Positions 53,268 to 56,343 of a stretch of DNA of 56,343 nt are shown piece by piece. Both the position numbers and the translations under genes were made by a program. The first letter of the stretch is position 1. Every line of letters begins with the position of its first letter. Source of the stretch: Olavius sp. associated proteobacterium Delta 1 (GTDB lineage Bacteria > Desulfobacterota > Desulfobacteria > Desulfobacterales > JAFDCJ01); NCBI GenBank assembly GCA_902749685.1, contig CACVKW010001255.1, positions 1 to 56,343 of the forward strand, read 5' to 3'. The notes beneath the pieces were generated by a model. It ran no database searches and was not told where the DNA came from. It saw nothing but the letters and a program-made list of their open reading frames with translations.

Positions 53268-54437
53268 TTGACAGTTTGCCGCAATTCGGCCGGTACAGCC
53301 GCCTGTGACGATGGCCTGATGATCGATCTGTCACTGATGCGGCGAGTTGCAGTGGACCGCCAGAATCAGACCGCGCGCGTTGACGGCGGCGCGCTGTTGG
53401 GCGACGCGGACTACGAAACCCAGCTGTACGGGCTGGCGGTATCAGCCGGAATTGTCTCACACACCGGCGTCGGGGGACTGACTCTGGGTGGAGGCTTTGG
53501 CTGGATCAGCCGCAAGCACGGTCTTTCGGTCGACAATTTGATCTCGGCGGAGGTGGTGACAGCCGATGGTAGACTGGTGACGGCCAGCGCCAAAGAAAAC
53601 CAGGACCTGTTCTTCGGCATCCGCGGCGGCGGCGGCAATTTCGGCATCGCTGCTTCTTTTGAGTTTAAATGTGCGCAGATCGGCACCGAAGTGTATTCGG
53701 GTCTGATCGTTAAGAAATTTGAAGATGCGCAAAAGTATATGCAGTTTCACCGTGACTACGTGCGACAAATGCCTGACGAGATGACGATCTGGATGGTCGT
53801 GCGGCACGCACCGCCGCTGCCTTTTCTGCCGGAGGAGGTGCACGGTAAGATGGTCGTGGTGGTTCCCTTCGTATGGCTCGGCCCGCAAAGCAAGGGCGAG
53901 GAACTCATCCAACCCGTTCGCCGGTTTACGGCCTCATGCGGTGAGGCCATCGGCATGACCCACTGGGCTGGCTGGCAGGCCGGCTTTGACGGGCTGGTGA
54001 GTCATGGTGCCCGCAACTACTGGAAGTCATACCATCTCAAGGAGCTTACCGACGCCTGCATCGATCGGATTCTCGAATACAGCGGGAATATGCCGTCACC
54101 GGAATGTGAAGTGTTCATACCCCATATGGAAGGGGCGCCGAGCCGTGTGCCGCAAACCGCCACAGCGTTTGCATACCGCCAGACGCCATTTGTCATGAAT
54201 ATTCATACCCGTTGGCAGAATGCTTCCGATGATGACAAGTGCTTGAACTGGGCCAGGGAAATTCACAGTGCCACCCAGGAATTTTCCGAGGGCGTCTATG
54301 TCAACTTTATCAGTCAGGAGGGTGAAGATCGGGTCAAAGATGCCTATCCGACGCAGGTATGGAATCGACTCGTCGAAGTTAAGAAGAACTGGGATCCGAA
54401 TAACATCTTCCGCCTCAATCAGAACATCAAGCCTTAA
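53268..54437 (+). pseudogene. 5'-truncated FAD-linked oxidoreductase (berberine-bridge/PCMH type)
   Basis: The intact part (about 385 residues) has AGTAACDDGLMIDLSLMRRV, TGVGGLTLGGGFGWISRKHG, LISAEVVTADGRLVTASAKE and LFFGIRGGGGNFGIAASFEF, typical of FAD-binding PCMH proteins, and ends with the berberine-bridge tail WDPNNIFRLNQNIKP. The first 60-70 residues, including the RGGGHN flavin-linking region, are missing. Instead the frame runs back through A/T-rich repeat sequence (53140-53260) that resembles 2955-3005. I see no start with a ribosome site. It is probably a relic, although a shorter, non-covalent protein cannot be excluded. Confidence 0.65.
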
Positions 54438-54787
54438 TTTTGTATAAATCCCCCATCTCTGGTGGAATGCCCTAAAAGGATCTACCCATCAAGGATTGTC
54501 ATCCAGCGTTCCCTCATTTAAACGAGTATATGATGGATTTCAGGAAAATTAACTAATTATCGAATTATTTAACAGGGTAAATATTTTGGGAGTTAGTTTT
54601 GGGATTTTATTGTCCTTAAAACCTTCTGCTGAAACCGGTTTAGAGTTTACTTTGAAATTACTTTGTATGAAACTCCTGTTAGATTGACAACTTTCCCCAG
54701 CCTACCTAATTTAGTTTCATATAATCACATCTGTTCACATAACCTATTGCGATTATAAATTATATGGCCAATAACCGGAGGTAATCC
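54438..54787. other. A/T-rich spacer upstream of the GGDEF gene
   Basis: No gene is seen in this 350-base gap. Strongly A/T-rich from 54530 to 54770, so it probably holds the promoter of the next gene, but I could not fix its boxes. CCGGAGG at about 54775-54781 is the Shine-Dalgarno. Confidence 0.45.
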
Positions 54788-56122
54788 ATGGCTACCGCTA
54801 CATCATATGAATATCTCGTGCAGCAGATAGAGTCCTTGCAAAAGAGACTTGAGATAAGCCGCCAGGCCGAAGAAAAATATTACCGGGTGCTTGAGAGTAT
54901 ATCCGAAGGTTTCATGCTGCTGGACTGTGATCTTGCGATAACTGAAGTCAATAAGGCGTTGTTGAAATTGTCCGGTTACCGGCGGGATGATTTCTTCGGT
55001 TTTAAAGTTGACAAATTTTACGATAAAGCGTCCGTAAATTTTTATTCCGCCAGCCGTGATCACCTGAGTTTTGAAGCACAATTTCGGGCCGGGTCCGGCC
55101 GGGAGATTCCCATGCTTTTCAGCAGGAGTACGGTTAAGGATGATATGGGCAGGCTAAACGGCTATATGTATTTTCTGACGGATCTTACCGAGTTGAAAGT
55201 CACGCAACGAGAATTGAAAAGAGCAGAACACAGATACCGCAGTATGTACCAAAACGCTGTCCAGGGTATGTTTCAAAGCCGGCTGTCCGGTGAGTTGATT
55301 CGAGTAAATCCATCGTATGCAACCATCTTAGGATATAGCTCGCCTGACGAAGTGCTGGGACTTAAGGAAGGCGCGAATAAGTTTTATTTCGATCAGGAGG
55401 ATCGACGCCGGATGATGCGGGCGGTGAAAAAGAAAGGCGCGGTGGTAAACCATGAGTTACAGCTTAAACGAAAAGATGGCAAGCCCAGATGGATACTGGC
55501 CAATATTCGACTGATCAACGATGACCAGGGCAATCAAATACTTGAGGGAATCCTGGTTGATAATACAAAAAGAAAAACGCTGGAAAAAGAACTCAGGCGA
55601 GATCGGCAAAAATTTCGCAACCTTGCCAACCACGACAACTTAACCGGCCTTTTTAATACTCGTTATCTTTACAAAGCCCTGGATGAGTTGATCGAGGACA
55701 GTAAACTAACAAATCATTTATTCGCATTGATCTTTATGGACATGGATAATTTTAAGCGCGTCGTCGATACCTATGGGCATTTAAATGGCAGTCAGGCGCT
55801 CAAGGAAGTCGCCCAGACAATCAAAAAATGTCTCGCAAAGCCCTGTTTTGGCGTCGCCTATGGTGGTGATGAATTTGTGGTCGTGCTTCCCGGCTTCAAC
55901 AAACAGCAAGCCACCCAGAAGGCCGAGGAAATTCGGTCCGCAATGAAACAAACCGTCTACCTGACCCAAGACAAACACAACGTTGCTCTCACTGCAAGTT
56001 TCGGGATAGCAGTATTTCCGGAAGACAATGATACTCGTACAGGCCTCCTGGCCCTGGCAGATAGGGCCATGTTTCAGATAAAGCTGAGCGGCAAAGATTC
56101 AATCGGCATCACTCAATTATAA
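54788..56122 (+). CDS. PAS-PAS-GGDEF diguanylate cyclase
   Basis: 444 residues. A short coiled segment (1-28), a first PAS domain (about 28-130; YRVLESISEGFMLLDCDLAI), a second PAS with PAC (about 145-270; SMYQNAVQGMFQSRLSGELI), a linking helix and a GGDEF domain (about 280-444; NHDNLTGLFNTRYLYKALDE, IFMDMDNFKRVVDTYGHLNG). The active-site loop is YGGDEF, so it should make cyclic di-GMP. The inhibitory RxxD site expected a few residues before it is not there (KPCF instead), so product feedback may be absent. No membrane segments, so cytosolic. It is the only cyclic-di-GMP-making gene in the window and has a PilZ protein at 26355 as possible receiver. Confidence 0.9.
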   Translation: MATATSYEYLVQQIESLQKRLEISRQAEEKYYRVLESISEGFMLLDCDLAITEVNKALLKLSGYRRDDFFGFKVDKFYDKASVNFYSASRDHLSFEAQFRAGSGREIPMLFSRSTVKDDMGRLNGYMYFLTDLTELKVTQRELKRAEHRYRSMYQNAVQGMFQSRLSGELIRVNPSYATILGYSSPDEVLGLKEGANKFYFDQEDRRRMMRAVKKKGAVVNHELQLKRKDGKPRWILANIRLINDDQGNQILEGILVDNTKRKTLEKELRRDRQKFRNLANHDNLTGLFNTRYLYKALDELIEDSKLTNHLFALIFMDMDNFKRVVDTYGHLNGSQALKEVAQTIKKCLAKPCFGVAYGGDEFVVVLPGFNKQQATQKAEEIRSAMKQTVYLTQDKHNVALTASFGIAVFPEDNDTRTGLLALADRAMFQIKLSGKDSIGITQL

Positions 56123-56343
56123 TATCTGAATTTTGCACACCGAATAGACACTGCATTTTCCAACTTTCTTCAGCTCTTAAAGAACAATTTACAGCCTCGT
56201 ATGTATTACCCCAATTGAGTGAAACTCAATTGGTGGGTACTCGATATCTGGTACTGGGTATTGGTTTTAAGGAATGGGTTTGATTATTAAAATATCACCC
56301 GCAAGGGCCATATAAAATGAGTTACGCAAGGCCACCAAACCAA
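56123..56343. other. Gene-free right edge
   Basis: No gene is seen. A short palindrome CCAATTGAGTGAAACTCAATTGG lies at 56211-56233 (stem CCAATTGAGT, loop GAA), possibly the terminator of the GGDEF gene although no T run follows. Beyond it, TACTCGATATCTGGTACTGG resembles the ATCCAG/CTGGAT repeat family of the left edge. Confidence 0.4.

Overview
The window looks like a chromosomal segment of a Gram-negative, probably anaerobic heterotroph. I lean towards an uncultured member of the Desulfobacterota (deltaproteobacteria). That rests on gene content (dimethylglycine/sarcosine dehydrogenase-like flavoproteins, a non-pyrrolysine MttB-family methyltransferase, many ABC importers for small organic solutes, a secretin-like protein, a PAS-GGDEF protein) and on very abundant repeats in the intergenic DNA. 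No rRNA, tRNA, transposase or CRISPR array was seen, so the taxonomy is inference only.

Layout. (1) 0.4-12.4 kb, + strand: two paralogous dimethylglycine/sarcosine dehydrogenase-like flavoproteins, a ProX/ProV/ProW-type betaine importer whose permease is a fused double-length protein, and two choline-kinase-like phosphotransferases. (2) 12.8-17.2 kb: a decayed zone with fragments of an unrecognised gene, an MscS channel, two kinds of periplasmic binding protein, an aminotransferase tail and a frameshifted tail of a third dehydrogenase paralogue. An intact MttB-family gene lies among them. (3) 17.3-26.1 kb, +: transketolase, a third choline-kinase-like paralogue, a 1027-residue kinase / M23 peptidase-like / class-III aminotransferase fusion, a secretin-like exported protein and a Fur/PerR-type regulator. 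(4) 26.3-29.7 kb: PilZ and HAD proteins (- strand) and an FGGY kinase (+ strand). (5) 29.9-41.7 kb, - strand: a sugar-type ABC importer with a coupled 54-residue membrane protein missed at usual size cut-offs, a TIM-barrel protein, an iron/2-aminoethylphosphonate-type ABC importer and a GntR/UTRA regulator with a palindromic operator candidate. (6) 41.9-56.1 kb, +: a glycerol-1-phosphate-dehydrogenase-like protein, a spermidine/putrescine-type ABC importer, an ankyrin protein and an M23 peptidase, an FGGY kinase paired with a sphingosine-1-phosphate-lyase-like enzyme, a 5'-truncated flavin oxidoreductase and a diguanylate cyclase.

How it may fit together (inference): the window is enriched in uptake and breakdown of methylated amines and amino alcohols. 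Betaine-type solutes enter through ProXVW. N-methyl groups could be removed by the MttB-family protein and the dehydrogenase/GcvT proteins. Kinases phosphorylate alcohol groups. Two PLP enzymes, the S1P-lyase-like protein and the phospholyase-like domain of the fusion, belong to families in which some members produce or consume phosphoethanolamine. The strongest candidates for something new are the three-domain fusion, the FGGY kinase/S1P-lyase-like pair and the repeats that sit at the ends of truncated genes.
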